Shown: positions 8,517-16,739, counted from the first letter of the stretch. The stretch: 32,936 bases of DNA from Desulfovibrio sp. MES5 (GCF_002237645.1 NZ_MJUZ01000027.1:1-32936), one strand, 5' to 3'. The notes: generated from the letters alone by a model not told the origin. Translations and numbers: made by a program.

Positions 8517-9860
8517 CTACTCCACGCCATATTCCTTGAGCTTGCGCCACAGCGTAGTGCGGGGCACGCCCAGCACCTCTGCCGCAAGTTTTTTATTATA
8601 GCCGGTCTTTTCTAGTATCTTGATTACATAGCGGCGTTCCATCTCTGCGAGAGTGGGCAGGCCATCCCCTTCAAGTGTATCAAACTCCAGCCGTCGGATA
8701 TCTTCAGGCAGGTCTGCCGAAGTGATGGTTTCGCTGTCGGTAAGGGCAACGGCCCGCTCGATGATGTTTTCCAGCTCGCGCACGTTGCCGGGAAAGCTGT
8801 ACCCCATAAGCGCAGCCAGGGCCTGATCGTCCAGATCATAAACCTGTTTGCGAAAGGCCAATCGGTATTTCTCGATAAAATGCCGTACCAAGAGCGGAAT
8901 ATCCTCACGCCGATCCGCCAGCCGGGGCAAGGTGGTGCTGACCACGTTGAGCCGAAAAAACAGATCCTCGCGGAAAGTCCCTTTTTCCACTTCTGTCTTC
9001 AGATCGCGGTTTGTGGCCGCAATAACCCGGATATCCAGGTCAATGGGGCGCGTGCCGCCGACCCGCAGGATGCGACGTTCCTGAAGCACATGCAGCAGAC
9101 GCACCTGCATGGAAAGCGGCATTTCTCCCACTTCGTCCAGAAATACCGTACCGCCCGAAGCGCCCTCCAGCAAGCCGACCCTGCTTGTTGCGGCCCCGGT
9201 GAACGCGCCTTTTTCATAGCCGAAAAGCTCACTGCTGATGAGCTCTTCCGTAAAGCCGCCGCAGTTGAAGGTAACAAAGGGCTGGTTGCGGCGCGGGCTC
9301 AGGTGGTGCAGGGCAAGGGCCACAAGGGCCTTGCCTGTGCCGCTGTCGCCCTGAATGAGCACATTGCAATCCACAGGCGCAACCTTGCGGATAAGCGAAA
9401 AAAGCTCCTGAATGGCCGGGCTGTTGCCCACTATGGACGACAGCCCGGAGGAGCCCAGCAAAGCCTCGCGCAGGCGGGTATTTTCCATACGCATGGCTAT
9501 TTTTTCCTGCGCATGGCGGGCGAGAGTGCGTATTTCGGTAAAGTTCACCGGCTTGGTAAGGTAGTGAAAGGCGCCGTCGCGCATGGCCTCAATGGCGGTG
9601 GAAATAGTGCCGTGCCCGGTAACAATGATGACCTCGGTTTCGGGCCTCAGCCCCTTGATTTTGGGCAGCAGTTCAAGGCCGTTCATATCCGGCAGCAACA
9701 TGTCTGAAAAAACCACGTCAAAGGGCTGCTCGATCATTGCTTCCAGAAAGGAACGGGCGCTCACAAAGGCCTCGACCGCATATCCTTCCTTGGCGAGAGC
9801 CTGACTCAGGCGTTTGCAGACAACGGGCTCGTCGTCAACAATGGCGACACGCAGAGGCAT
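8517..9860 (-). CDS. Sigma-54-dependent response regulator, NtrC family
   Basis: Cytoplasmic activator of sigma-54 RNA polymerase, 447 residues. The receiver domain (1-120) has the acidic pair DDE at 9-11, the phosphoacceptor Asp53 (DVVFSDMLLPDMNG), Thr81 and Lys103. The AAA+ domain has Walker A GDSGTGK at 171-177, the sigma-54-contacting GAFTGA loop at 218-223, Walker B GTVFLDE at 238-244 and the arginine region FREDLFFRL. The C-terminus carries a Fis-type helix-turn-helix (KKLAAEVLGVPRTTLWRKL). Walker A is followed by Ala where Glu is usual (GESGTGKE), a small deviation. The gene follows the kinase stop by three bases with a good AAGGAGTG site. The probable target is the divergent operon beginning at 11585. 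Confidence 0.95.
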   Translation of the reverse strand: MPLRVAIVDDEPVVCKRLSQALAKEGYAVEAFVSARSFLEAMIEQPFDVVFSDMLLPDMNGLELLPKIKGLRPETEVIIVTGHGTISTAIEAMRDGAFHYLTKPVNFTEIRTLARHAQEKIAMRMENTRLREALLGSSGLSSIVGNSPAIQELFSLIRKVAPVDCNVLIQGDSGTGKALVALALHHLSPRRNQPFVTFNCGGFTEELISSELFGYEKGAFTGAATSRVGLLEGASGGTVFLDEVGEMPLSMQVRLLHVLQERRILRVGGTRPIDLDIRVIAATNRDLKTEVEKGTFREDLFFRLNVVSTTLPRLADRREDIPLLVRHFIEKYRLAFRKQVYDLDDQALAALMGYSFPGNVRELENIIERAVALTDSETITSADLPEDIRRLEFDTLEGDGLPTLAEMERRYVIKILEKTGYNKKLAAEVLGVPRTTLWRKLKEYGVE

Positions 9861-9863
9861 TTG

Positions 9864-11354
9864 TCACTCCTTTTCATCCGGCTGAGATACGCTGTCCACA
9901 CGCGGCAGCAAAACCGTAAACACGGCCCCCTGCCCTTCTTTGCTCCGCACGCTGATCTGCCCCTCATAGCGGTGCACCAGGGCGTAGGTTACGGCAAGGC
10001 CAAGGCCGGTACCCTTGCCGACCTCCTTGGTGGAAAAAAAAGGCTCAAAAATGTGCTCTTGAATGGATTCCGGTATGCCGGGGCCGGTATCGCTGACATC
10101 AAAGGCCACCATGTCCGCATCCGCCTCGTGCGCGCTGATGCTTACGGTTCCGCCCTTGGGCGTGGCCTGAATGGCGTTGAGCAGCAGGTTCATGAACACC
10201 TGCTGCAGACTGCGCAGATCGCCGCACACATCGGGCAACCGTTCCGGCACCGCCACATGCAGCGTTACCCCTGCCAGCATCGCCTGATTTTTCAGTAGGT
10301 TAAGTGTCGAACCCACAACCTTTGCCGGGCACAGCCCCTCTGAGGCAGGGTGCCCGGTGCGGGAAAAATCAAGCAGATTACGCACAATATCCGAAGCGCG
10401 TTCCGCCTGCTGCATGATGTCGTCGATCATTTCCTGACCGTCGGCATCGATGGCTTCCCTGTAGTCCTCGCGCAGGCCTTCGGCGCTCAGCAGCACGTTG
10501 TTGATGGGATTGTTCAGCTCGTGCGCGATGCCCGCGGTGAAGGTACCGAGGGCGGCCATTTTGCGGGCTTGCAGAAGGTGCTCCTGATTCACGGCCAGTT
10601 CGTGCGACATTCTGTTGAATGCACGGATAAAGTCGGCAATTTCGCTGAGCTGTTCTGCGCCGGTAGCGATGGGGCTGAAATCGCCGCGCCCGACCCTGGC
10701 CGTACCCGCCGCCACCATGCCCAGCGGACGCAACACCCCCTGTGAGATCAGCTTGATGACCAGGGCCATGAGCAACAGAAACACCGATAAAAAGGCCACC
10801 GGCATGATGTGGGTCTGCTTGAGGGCCTTGTGTGCGCGTTCACGCTTCTGCCTGCGGATATCATCCGCGGCCTCGGTGAGGGATTTACCCAGATTGCGCA
10901 AAGCCTCCTGCCCCGTGGTGCCGCCTTTTGCAAGTGCGCGCATGGCCTGGCCGTAACGGGAGAGCAAAGCCATGAAGTTTTTTTGCTGCGCATCACCGAC
11001 CAGCACGGCCATATCCCCGGCCAGCTCCCCGGCAAGGGCGTCTATGCGCTCAAGGTACACAATGCCCTCGCTCAGACTTTTGGCATCGCTGTAGAAGAAG
11101 TAATTTTTTTCATACCTGCGCACTTCAAGAATGTCGTTCAGCAGGTCGTCATATTTTTCACCAAGCAGCAGCCGCTGGCTCACCGTGGACAGGCTCCAGT
11201 AGTTCAGGCCCGCCAAAACGCCGATGGACAGAAAGGTAACGGCAAAAAGGATAAATATTTTGCCCTTGATGGAGTGAAAAAAATCCCCGGAATACGCGAA
11301 CATGCGCTCAAGGCCCCGCCTGTCCGCGCTGTCTTTTATATCCATGCTTCCCAT
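9864..11354 (-). CDS. Membrane sensor histidine kinase
   Basis: Partner kinase of the adjacent NtrC-type regulator. The N-terminal membrane segment (IFILFAVTFLSIGVLAGLNYW) is followed by a helical sensor region of about 150 residues, a second segment (IMPVAFLSVFLLLMALVIKLI), a HAMP domain, the HisKA dimerisation domain with phosphoacceptor His278 in GIAHELNNPINN, and a HATPase domain with N box (NLLLNAIQA), DTGPGIP, FSTKEVGKGTGLGLAV. The start giving 496 residues has GGGAGGCGGCA before the ATG. An ATG 78 bases upstream lacks a ribosome site and would place codons inside an enhancer-like dyad. The external region resembles four-helix sensors and its signal is unknown. Confidence 0.93.
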   Translation of the reverse strand: MGSMDIKDSADRRGLERMFAYSGDFFHSIKGKIFILFAVTFLSIGVLAGLNYWSLSTVSQRLLLGEKYDDLLNDILEVRRYEKNYFFYSDAKSLSEGIVYLERIDALAGELAGDMAVLVGDAQQKNFMALLSRYGQAMRALAKGGTTGQEALRNLGKSLTEAADDIRRQKRERAHKALKQTHIMPVAFLSVFLLLMALVIKLISQGVLRPLGMVAAGTARVGRGDFSPIATGAEQLSEIADFIRAFNRMSHELAVNQEHLLQARKMAALGTFTAGIAHELNNPINNVLLSAEGLREDYREAIDADGQEMIDDIMQQAERASDIVRNLLDFSRTGHPASEGLCPAKVVGSTLNLLKNQAMLAGVTLHVAVPERLPDVCGDLRSLQQVFMNLLLNAIQATPKGGTVSISAHEADADMVAFDVSDTGPGIPESIQEHIFEPFFSTKEVGKGTGLGLAVTYALVHRYEGQISVRSKEGQGAVFTVLLPRVDSVSQPDEKE

Positions 11355-11416
11355 TGCCGCCTCCCTGCCAGATATCAACACATGATCTCCACCGCCTGCA
11401 CGCAACTGGCGTATCA

Positions 11417-11429
11417 GTTCATTTTGAAA
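11417..11429. promoter_or_regulatory. Enhancer-like dyad 1 (TTCA-TTT-TGAA)
   Basis: This site, gttcattttgaaa, is an exact inverted copy of 11459-11471, and each site is itself a TTCA-N3-TGAA dyad. The centre lies 149 bp upstream of the predicted start point at 11572, the usual range for an NtrC-type activator site. Confidence 0.55.
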
Positions 11430-11458
11430 CATTTTTCACTAGCAATTTTTTACATGCT

Positions 11459-11471
11459 TTTCAAAATGAAC
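11459..11471. promoter_or_regulatory. Enhancer-like dyad 2 (TTCA-AAA-TGAA)
   Basis: Second copy, tttcaaaatgaac, centred 42 bp from dyad 1, which is four helical turns. The two sites would face the same side of the DNA. The centre is 107 bp upstream of the predicted start point. Which protein binds is inference from the neighbouring regulator. Confidence 0.55.
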
Positions 11472-11544
11472 ACAACACATCAGGAATGTTAACTCCACAC
11501 CTTTCCAATACACTGAAATAACAAAATATTATTTATAATAACAC

Positions 11545-11560
11545 TTGGCATCACATTTGC
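11545..11560 (+). promoter_or_regulatory. Sigma-54 promoter of the usp-tauE operon
   Basis: TTGGCAtcacatTTGC has the -24 GG and -12 GC dinucleotides exactly ten bases apart and the surrounding TTGGCA/TTTGC of the consensus. The expected start point is near 11572, which leaves a 13-base leader containing a GAGG ribosome site before the ATG at 11585. The divergent neighbour encodes a sigma-54 activator. Confidence 0.8.
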
Positions 11561-11584
11561 CTATGCCGCCCCATGAGGTCGCGC

Positions 11585-11953
11585 ATGGAACGCATATTGG
11601 TGGCCATTGATCAACAGCACCCCCAACAGGAAGCCCTGACGCATGGATGTTCGCTGGCAAAGCGCATTCAGGCCAGGCTGTATGTTCTTTTTGTGCAGAA
11701 CAGGGCGCTCCAGAATGCACATCCCGCTCGTCAGAGGCTTAAGCTGCTTGTAGGATACGCAAAGGCTGATGGAATCAATATTGAATACTTTGTTGCAGAA
11801 GGAGGCTACGAGGAATCCATTGTTTCATTTGTTCAAAATCATGGAATAACCCTGCTCATTCACGAACAGGATCATGCCGGAATATCTGCGATGCAGTCTG
11901 TCCGGCACCGGGTTTCATGCAGGGTTGAAATAGTAACTCCACAAAAACGTTGA
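11585..11953 (+). CDS. Small universal-stress-protein-like protein
   Basis: 122 residues beginning MERILVAIDQQHPQQEALTHGCSLAKRIQARLYVLFV, which is the first strand and helix of the UspA fold. The C-terminal part ends HRVSCRVEIVTPQ, matching the last strand of the fold. The glycine loop that binds ATP in many Usp proteins (G-x2-G-x9-G-S/T) is not visible between them; the region reads LLIHEQDHAGISAMQSV. So it is probably a non-nucleotide-binding or degenerate member. I chose the second ATG because GAGG lies six bases before it and because the predicted sigma-54 start point at 11572 leaves no room for the first. It is the first gene of the operon and may be a small regulator or adaptor for it. 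Confidence 0.75.
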   Translation: MERILVAIDQQHPQQEALTHGCSLAKRIQARLYVLFVQNRALQNAHPARQRLKLLVGYAKADGINIEYFVAEGGYEESIVSFVQNHGITLLIHEQDHAGISAMQSVRHRVSCRVEIVTPQKR

Positions 11954-11975
11954 CGCAACACAGCGAGGCTGACGT

Positions 11976-12914
11976 ATGAACATACCGCTGTATATGTATC
12001 TGCCCATTGCAGGCAACAGCGTGAACATGGCCGCGATTCTGGGCCTGGGCGGCACTGTTGGGCTGCTCTCCGGCATTTTTGGCGTGGGCGGCGGTTTTTT
12101 TATGACGCCGCTGCTCATCATGCTGGGCATCCCCCCAACGGTTGCCGCCGCCTCGGATTCCAACCAGATTATCGGCGCTTCCACCTCCGGCACACTGGCG
12201 CATTTTCGCCTGGGCAATGTGGATTTCAAAATGGGATTCCTGCTGCTGGCGGGGGGCGTGGCAGGAGGCTGCGTGGGGGTGCGCGTCATCAAGTTGCTGC
12301 GCGCGCTCGGCAATGCCGACTTTCTCATCAACGTCACCTACGTGCTCATGCTTGGCCTTGTGGGCGGCTACATGTTTTATGAAAGCCTGCAATCCATGCG
12401 TTCGTCCGGCACGCCAACAAGCGCCCCTAAAAAAGCACATCCGGAATCATCTTACAGGCGCGGTTTGAGTTCCATGCCCTGGCAGATGGATTTTGCGCGA
12501 TCGGGAGTGCGTCTTTCCCTGCTCATGCCCCTGGGGCTTGGAACGCTGGTAGGCATACTTGCCGCCATCATGGGCGTCGGCGGCGGTTTTATCATGGTGC
12601 CCGTCATGGTGTACCTGCTGCGCATGCCCATGCATGTCGTGGTCGGCACGAGTCTGTTCCAGATCCTGTTCACGTGCGTCAACGTCACCATCATGCAGTC
12701 CATTGAAAATCATACGGTTGATTTCATTCTGGCCCTTTTGCTGCTCATCGGCTCATCCATCGGCGCGCAGCTTGGTACACGCATCGGCAAAAAGCTTCAG
12801 GCCGATCAACTCAAAATTCTGCTGGCAACGCTTGTTCTGGTGGTTATGGGCAAGATTCTTTACGACCTGTTGGCCCGGCCGGATGTGCTGCTGGCGTACG
12901 CAGGGGGGCATTAA
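11976..12914 (+). CDS. TauE/SafE family membrane permease
   Basis: Integral membrane protein of 312 residues with about eight hydrophobic segments arranged as two inverted-like halves. Each half begins with the family signature, GLLSGIFGVGGGFFMTPLLI near residue 30 and GILAAIMGVGGGFIMVPVMV near 192 (quoted in part). A soluble loop of about 40 residues separates the halves. Members export or import sulfite, sulfoacetate, taurine-derived anions or related compounds. The direction and substrate cannot be read from sequence. It lies 22 bp after the usp-like stop and 2 bp before the Alph_Pro_TM gene, so all three are cotranscribed. In a sulfate reducer, sulfite or an organosulfonate is a reasonable guess. 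Confidence 0.9.
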   Translation: MNIPLYMYLPIAGNSVNMAAILGLGGTVGLLSGIFGVGGGFFMTPLLIMLGIPPTVAAASDSNQIIGASTSGTLAHFRLGNVDFKMGFLLLAGGVAGGCVGVRVIKLLRALGNADFLINVTYVLMLGLVGGYMFYESLQSMRSSGTPTSAPKKAHPESSYRRGLSSMPWQMDFARSGVRLSLLMPLGLGTLVGILAAIMGVGGGFIMVPVMVYLLRMPMHVVVGTSLFQILFTCVNVTIMQSIENHTVDFILALLLLIGSSIGAQLGTRIGKKLQADQLKILLATLVLVVMGKILYDLLARPDVLLAYAGGH

Positions 12915-12916
12915 CC

Positions 12917-13675
12917 ATGAGCGGCCTGAAACTTTCGCACTGTATGACAGTTGCCGCGCTGACCATGGCCCTGTGCTGTGCCAGCTTTCCGGCGCATGCC
13001 GACGAAGCCGTGGCGCTTGCGGTCAAGCCGTCCGACATTGATATTTCAGCCTCGTACAAGGGAACTGTGCTGCATGTGGAAGGGCTGGCTCCACAGGGCA
13101 GCGCCATCGCGGCCCGGTTTGTCGGCGCCAGCACCGATCTTGCCCTGCGTCAGAAGGGCAAGGTTTTCGGCCTGTTGTGGATGAACCTTGGCACTGTACA
13201 TCTGCACAACGTGCCTTCGGTCTTTCTGGTGGAGGCGTCACGACCGCTTGCGGATGTGGGCGGCGCGGCACTGGGGCTTGAAGCTGTGCGCAAGGCGGTA
13301 ACAGTAGAAGAAGGCAAATCCGACAGCCTTGATATCACAGCTGAACTTATAAAGCTGAAGCGACAGGACGGTCTGTACCGGGAAGAAACACGCGGCATTA
13401 CCGTGGCTGACAACGGCAGTTTCCGCGCAGACATAGCCATTCCTTCGCGCATGTCTCCGGGAGAGTACAGGGTCGAGATATTTGCCCTGCGCAACGGCAG
13501 CATTTCTGGCAGCGCTTCGGCCCCGGTAACAGTCAGACTTGTGGGCATGCCCGCCTGGATAGACCACATGGCCAGGGACAACAGCCTGCTCTACGGCATA
13601 TTGTCCACCCTGGTAGCCATTTTTGGCGGTCTGGCAATCGGTATGATATTCCAGAGCAAGGGCGGAGCGCACTGA
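12917..13675 (+). CDS. Alph_Pro_TM (TIGR02186-type) membrane-anchored periplasmic protein
   Basis: 252 residues with a signal peptide (cleavage expected after SFPAHA near residue 28), an extracytoplasmic beta-rich domain and a single C-terminal membrane segment (LLYGILSTLVAIFGGLAIGMIF). The pattern fits the TIGR02186/Alph_Pro_TM family: VKPSDIDISASYKGTVLHVEG at the start (quoted in part), a GLLWMN motif, DGLYREE in the middle, and SPGEYRVEIFALRNG before the anchor. Function is unknown. In proteobacteria members commonly lie next to a TauE/SafE permease, as here with a gap of two bases, which suggests that the two proteins form a transport complex with this one as the external subunit. Confidence 0.82.
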   Translation: MSGLKLSHCMTVAALTMALCCASFPAHADEAVALAVKPSDIDISASYKGTVLHVEGLAPQGSAIAARFVGASTDLALRQKGKVFGLLWMNLGTVHLHNVPSVFLVEASRPLADVGGAALGLEAVRKAVTVEEGKSDSLDITAELIKLKRQDGLYREETRGITVADNGSFRADIAIPSRMSPGEYRVEIFALRNGSISGSASAPVTVRLVGMPAWIDHMARDNSLLYGILSTLVAIFGGLAIGMIFQSKGGAH

Positions 13676-13718
13676 CGCATCCTCAGCGAACGTGCTCCAA
13701 ACGCACGAACGGGCAACG

Positions 13719-13740
13719 GGGGGAGCAGCAACGCTCCCCC
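13719..13740 (+). promoter_or_regulatory. GC hairpin just upstream of the phosphotransferase start
   Basis: An 8-bp stem (gggggagc / gctccccc) with a six-base loop ends 13 bases before the GTG start and 3 bases before its GGAGG ribosome site. No T run follows. It may stabilise the downstream mRNA segment or tune translation within the operon. Confidence 0.5.
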
Positions 13741-13753
13741 GCCGGAGGCAATT

Positions 13754-16378
13754 GTGGGAATTCTGGCGCGCATGGCCAGCATGCTGACAGGCTGGCGCAA
13801 TGAGCAAAGCGTGACCTTTGCCCTGCTGTTCAAAAAGTTCAAGAACATTCTTGAGCGCAATAACCGCATTCTTGAGCTTATGGCCGACATGGGCGACAAG
13901 CTTGGCGGCGAGTATATCTTTGACAGCAAATATATTGAAGACGCTACCTCTCAGCTTGACGACCAGGTTTTCAAGCTCATCTCTGACATGAGCGTACTCA
14001 CGCAGAATAAAAATACGGCTCTGTTTCTGGCTTTTGAGCGCATTCAGCACCGTTTGCAGGAGGAACTCGCCGGTCGCCGTCATACAGAAGACGGCCCCAT
14101 GGTGCTGCCTTTTCAGGATATCGGCATAGAGGCCGAGGATGAAGTGGGCGGCAAGATTTCGCAGCTTGGCGACCTTTCAAACCGCCTGCACCTGCAGACG
14201 CCCAACGGCTTTGCCATTACCACCACGGCCTTTTTTACCTTCATGTCGCGCAACGGCCTGCTGGAACTGGCCCAAAACAGTATTGAGGAATGGGACGGCA
14301 CAGATCAGGGCCTGCACGAACTGGCCGACCTCATGCAGACGCGCATCATGGATTCTCCCCTTCCCTGGCGGCTTGTGGCGCGGATAGACGCCATGGTGAA
14401 CGCGCTGAGCGTGCGCCGCCCCCAGTCTCCCCTGCGCCTTGCCCTGCGCAGCAGCGCCTGGGGCGAAGATGGCGATTCCAGTTTTGCCGGGCAGTACGCA
14501 ACCGAGCTGAATGTACCGCCAGATCGGGTGGTTGAAGCATATAAAACCGTTATCGCCAGTACCTACTCCATGGAAGCATGGCGCTACCGCCTTGACCGGG
14601 GGTACCACGAGAGCGAAGTGGCCATGGCTGTTGGCTGTCAGGTTATGGCGGAAAGCCGCGTCAGCGGCGTGCTTTTTACCTGCACGCAACAGTCCGGCAC
14701 GGGGTGCGAGTCCATGGTGGTCAGCTCCGCCTGGGGAGGAGGCGCTGCCGTTGTTTCCGGCGAAACCGCCACTGACACCATATTTTTAAGCCGCACGCCC
14801 CCCTATCCGCCGCTGACGCGCGCCGTGGCCCGCAAAACGCGCAGGCTTGCGCCCGCCCCCAGAGGCGACCTGATGTGGGAGGATGTTCCCGAGCTGTTGC
14901 AAACCATTCCCTGCCTTACCGACGGGCAACTGGAACAGCTTGCCCGGGTGGGCATGTCGCTTGAGCGTTATTACAAACGCCCGCAGGATGTGGAATGGAC
15001 ATTCGACGCCCAGGGCGAACTGTACATCTTGCAGTCGCGCCCATTATGGTCTGGCGGCGATGCGGGGCTGTCCGTGCCGGTTCAGGACGCCACCAGCAAG
15101 GCGGAAGTTATTTTTGCCGGCAAGGGGCTTGTGGCGCAGCGCGGCGTTGCGGTGGGCAAGGTTGTGCTGGTTGACCACAATACGGATCTCGACCAGTTCC
15201 CTGAGGGCGGCATTCTTGTTTCCAAGTTCACTTCGCCCCGTTACGCACGGGTAATGCGCCGCGCCTGCGGCATCATCACCGATGTGGGTTCGCCCACCGG
15301 CCACATGGCAACCATTGCCCGCGAGCAGCGCGTTCCCGCCCTGGTCAATACGGAAGACGCCACCAGTCTGCTGCGCAACGGTGATGAAATCACTCTTGAT
15401 GCCACGCAGAACGTCGTTTACCGGGGGCGCGTCGCGGAGCTGGACAGGTTTGAGCGCGCAGAGCCGGACATGTTTGAGGAATCCTATGAATACCGGCTGC
15501 TGCGCAGGCTGCTCAAGCACATAGCGCCACTCAACCTTGTGGACCCGCATTCGGACGATTTCAAGCCCCAGGCGTGCAAAACCTACCACGACATCACCCG
15601 CTACATTCACGAAAAAGCCGTTGAGGCGCTGGTGGCGCTCAGCCAGCGGCATGACGCCCTGCACCACGCCCCGGCCCGTCGGCTGGTGGACGGCCCACCC
15701 CTGGGCCTCACCATCATTGATGCCGGCGGCGGCACCAGTTGCGCGCCCGAAGCGCCAGCCCTGAACATGGAGGAAATTACCTCAGTCCCCCTGCTGACCT
15801 TTCTGCAGGGAATGACAACCTCTGGCATGTGGGACACAGCCCCCGTGCCGGTAGACCTTGGCAGCTTTATGTCCAGCTTTACCCGCACCTTCACGGCCTC
15901 CATGGCCGGGCCGGACTCCGTAGGCCGCAATCTAGCCGTGGCGCTGCGCGACTACATGAACGTCAACATGCGCCTTGGCTACCATTACAATACCATCGAC
16001 GCCTATGTTTCCGACCAGATTAACGACAACTACATCTACTTTCGCTTTCTCGGCGGCGTTACGGAACTGGTGCGACGCTCGCGGCGGGCCCGGTTTGTGG
16101 CGGACGTGCTGGACAGGTTTGACTTTCGTGTAGAAGTGCACGGCGACCTGGTAGTGGGCAGAATAAAAAAACTCTCCGTAACGCGCATGCGGATGCGTCT
16201 GCATATGCTTGGCGGCCTTGTGGGCTACGCCCGCCAGCTTGATGCACGCATGAACAGCGACGAATTGGTTGCCGAGCACGTGCAGGCCTTTATGGAGGCC
16301 ATCACACCCACACTTCCGGCAGAACACACCGGGCATACAGGAGGGGAGCACAATGACGCTGCGCATTCTGGTGCTTGA
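13754..16378 (+). CDS. PEP-synthase-like phosphotransferase with an unfamiliar C-terminal domain
   Basis: 874 residues starting at GTG with GGAGG upstream. After a helical N-terminal region (about 1-130) comes the ATP-grasp domain of PEP synthase/pyruvate phosphate dikinase type: LALRSSAWGEDGDSSFAGQ near 229-247 and VEWTFDAQGELYILQSRPL near 414-432. Next is the mobile phosphohistidine domain, TDVGSPTGHMATIAREQ, with the acceptor His at residue 517. The usual TIM-barrel that binds PEP/pyruvate is absent. About 280 residues of another type follow the His domain, including DVHVV-like and YHYNTIDAYVSDQINDNYIYF stretches. By analogy with rifampicin phosphotransferase, which also has ATP-grasp and His domains but another acceptor domain, the enzyme should move a phosphate from ATP to an unknown substrate or protein. 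The end overlaps the receiver gene by 26 bases. Confidence 0.85.
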   Translation: MGILARMASMLTGWRNEQSVTFALLFKKFKNILERNNRILELMADMGDKLGGEYIFDSKYIEDATSQLDDQVFKLISDMSVLTQNKNTALFLAFERIQHRLQEELAGRRHTEDGPMVLPFQDIGIEAEDEVGGKISQLGDLSNRLHLQTPNGFAITTTAFFTFMSRNGLLELAQNSIEEWDGTDQGLHELADLMQTRIMDSPLPWRLVARIDAMVNALSVRRPQSPLRLALRSSAWGEDGDSSFAGQYATELNVPPDRVVEAYKTVIASTYSMEAWRYRLDRGYHESEVAMAVGCQVMAESRVSGVLFTCTQQSGTGCESMVVSSAWGGGAAVVSGETATDTIFLSRTPPYPPLTRAVARKTRRLAPAPRGDLMWEDVPELLQTIPCLTDGQLEQLARVGMSLERYYKRPQDVEWTFDAQGELYILQSRPLWSGGDAGLSVPVQDATSKAEVIFAGKGLVAQRGVAVGKVVLVDHNTDLDQFPEGGILVSKFTSPRYARVMRRACGIITDVGSPTGHMATIAREQRVPALVNTEDATSLLRNGDEITLDATQNVVYRGRVAELDRFERAEPDMFEESYEYRLLRRLLKHIAPLNLVDPHSDDFKPQACKTYHDITRYIHEKAVEALVALSQRHDALHHAPARRLVDGPPLGLTIIDAGGGTSCAPEAPALNMEEITSVPLLTFLQGMTTSGMWDTAPVPVDLGSFMSSFTRTFTASMAGPDSVGRNLAVALRDYMNVNMRLGYHYNTIDAYVSDQINDNYIYFRFLGGVTELVRRSRRARFVADVLDRFDFRVEVHGDLVVGRIKKLSVTRMRMRLHMLGGLVGYARQLDARMNSDELVAEHVQAFMEAITPTLPAEHTGHTGGEHNDAAHSGA

Positions 16379-16739
16379 TGACGAACCCATTGTCTGCAAG
16401 CGGCTTAAACCGGCATTCCAGAAATCCGGCTATTATGTGGAAACGTTCACCGACAGTGCCGCAGCTCTGGACCGGATGACGCAAACGACTTTTGATGTAA
16501 TTATTACAGACCTCAAGATGGAAGGAGCTGATGGCTTTCAGGTTCTTGAGCGTGCGCGGGAACTGTTGCCGCAGGCGCGCATTGTGGTCATTACCGGCTT
16601 TGCAACGCTGGATACCGCTAAGGAGTCGTTCCGCAAGGGGGCTTTTGATTTTGTGGCAAAACCGTTTAAACTGAGTGGCATCATTGAATGCGTGCGGCGC
16701 CTTGAAGAAGACATAAAACAAACTTCCGCGAACCGCTGA
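16353..16739 (+). CDS. Stand-alone response regulator receiver
   Basis: 128 residues consisting only of a receiver domain: acidic pair LDDEP at 8-12, phosphoacceptor Asp53 in FDVIITDLKMEGADG, Thr/Gly at VITGFAT, and Lys in FVAKPFK. The ATG at 16353 has GGAGGGGAG just upstream and lies inside the end of the phosphotransferase gene, so translation is coupled. Residues 1-25 closely resemble the receiver of the NtrC-type regulator at 8517 (DDEPVVCKRL against DDEPIVCKRL), including Asp at the same position. It may therefore accept phosphate from the same kinase, act as a phosphate sink, or control the phosphotransferase directly. Confidence 0.88.
   Translation: MTLRILVLDDEPIVCKRLKPAFQKSGYYVETFTDSAAALDRMTQTTFDVIITDLKMEGADGFQVLERARELLPQARIVVITGFATLDTAKESFRKGAFDFVAKPFKLSGIIECVRRLEEDIKQTSANR

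Noticed and set aside
11355..11432. Earlier ATG for the histidine kinase
   Set aside because: It lacks a ribosome site and its first codons fall in one of the paired TTCA-N3-TGAA dyads; GGGAGG precedes the ATG at 11354.
11573..11584. First ATG of the Usp-like gene
   Set aside because: The predicted sigma-54 start point is at 11572, so this ATG would have no leader, whereas GAGG sits correctly for the ATG at 11585.
14177..14689. Minus-strand frames inside the phosphotransferase gene
   Set aside because: Shadows of GC-rich coding sequence; the plus-strand protein carries the conserved motifs.
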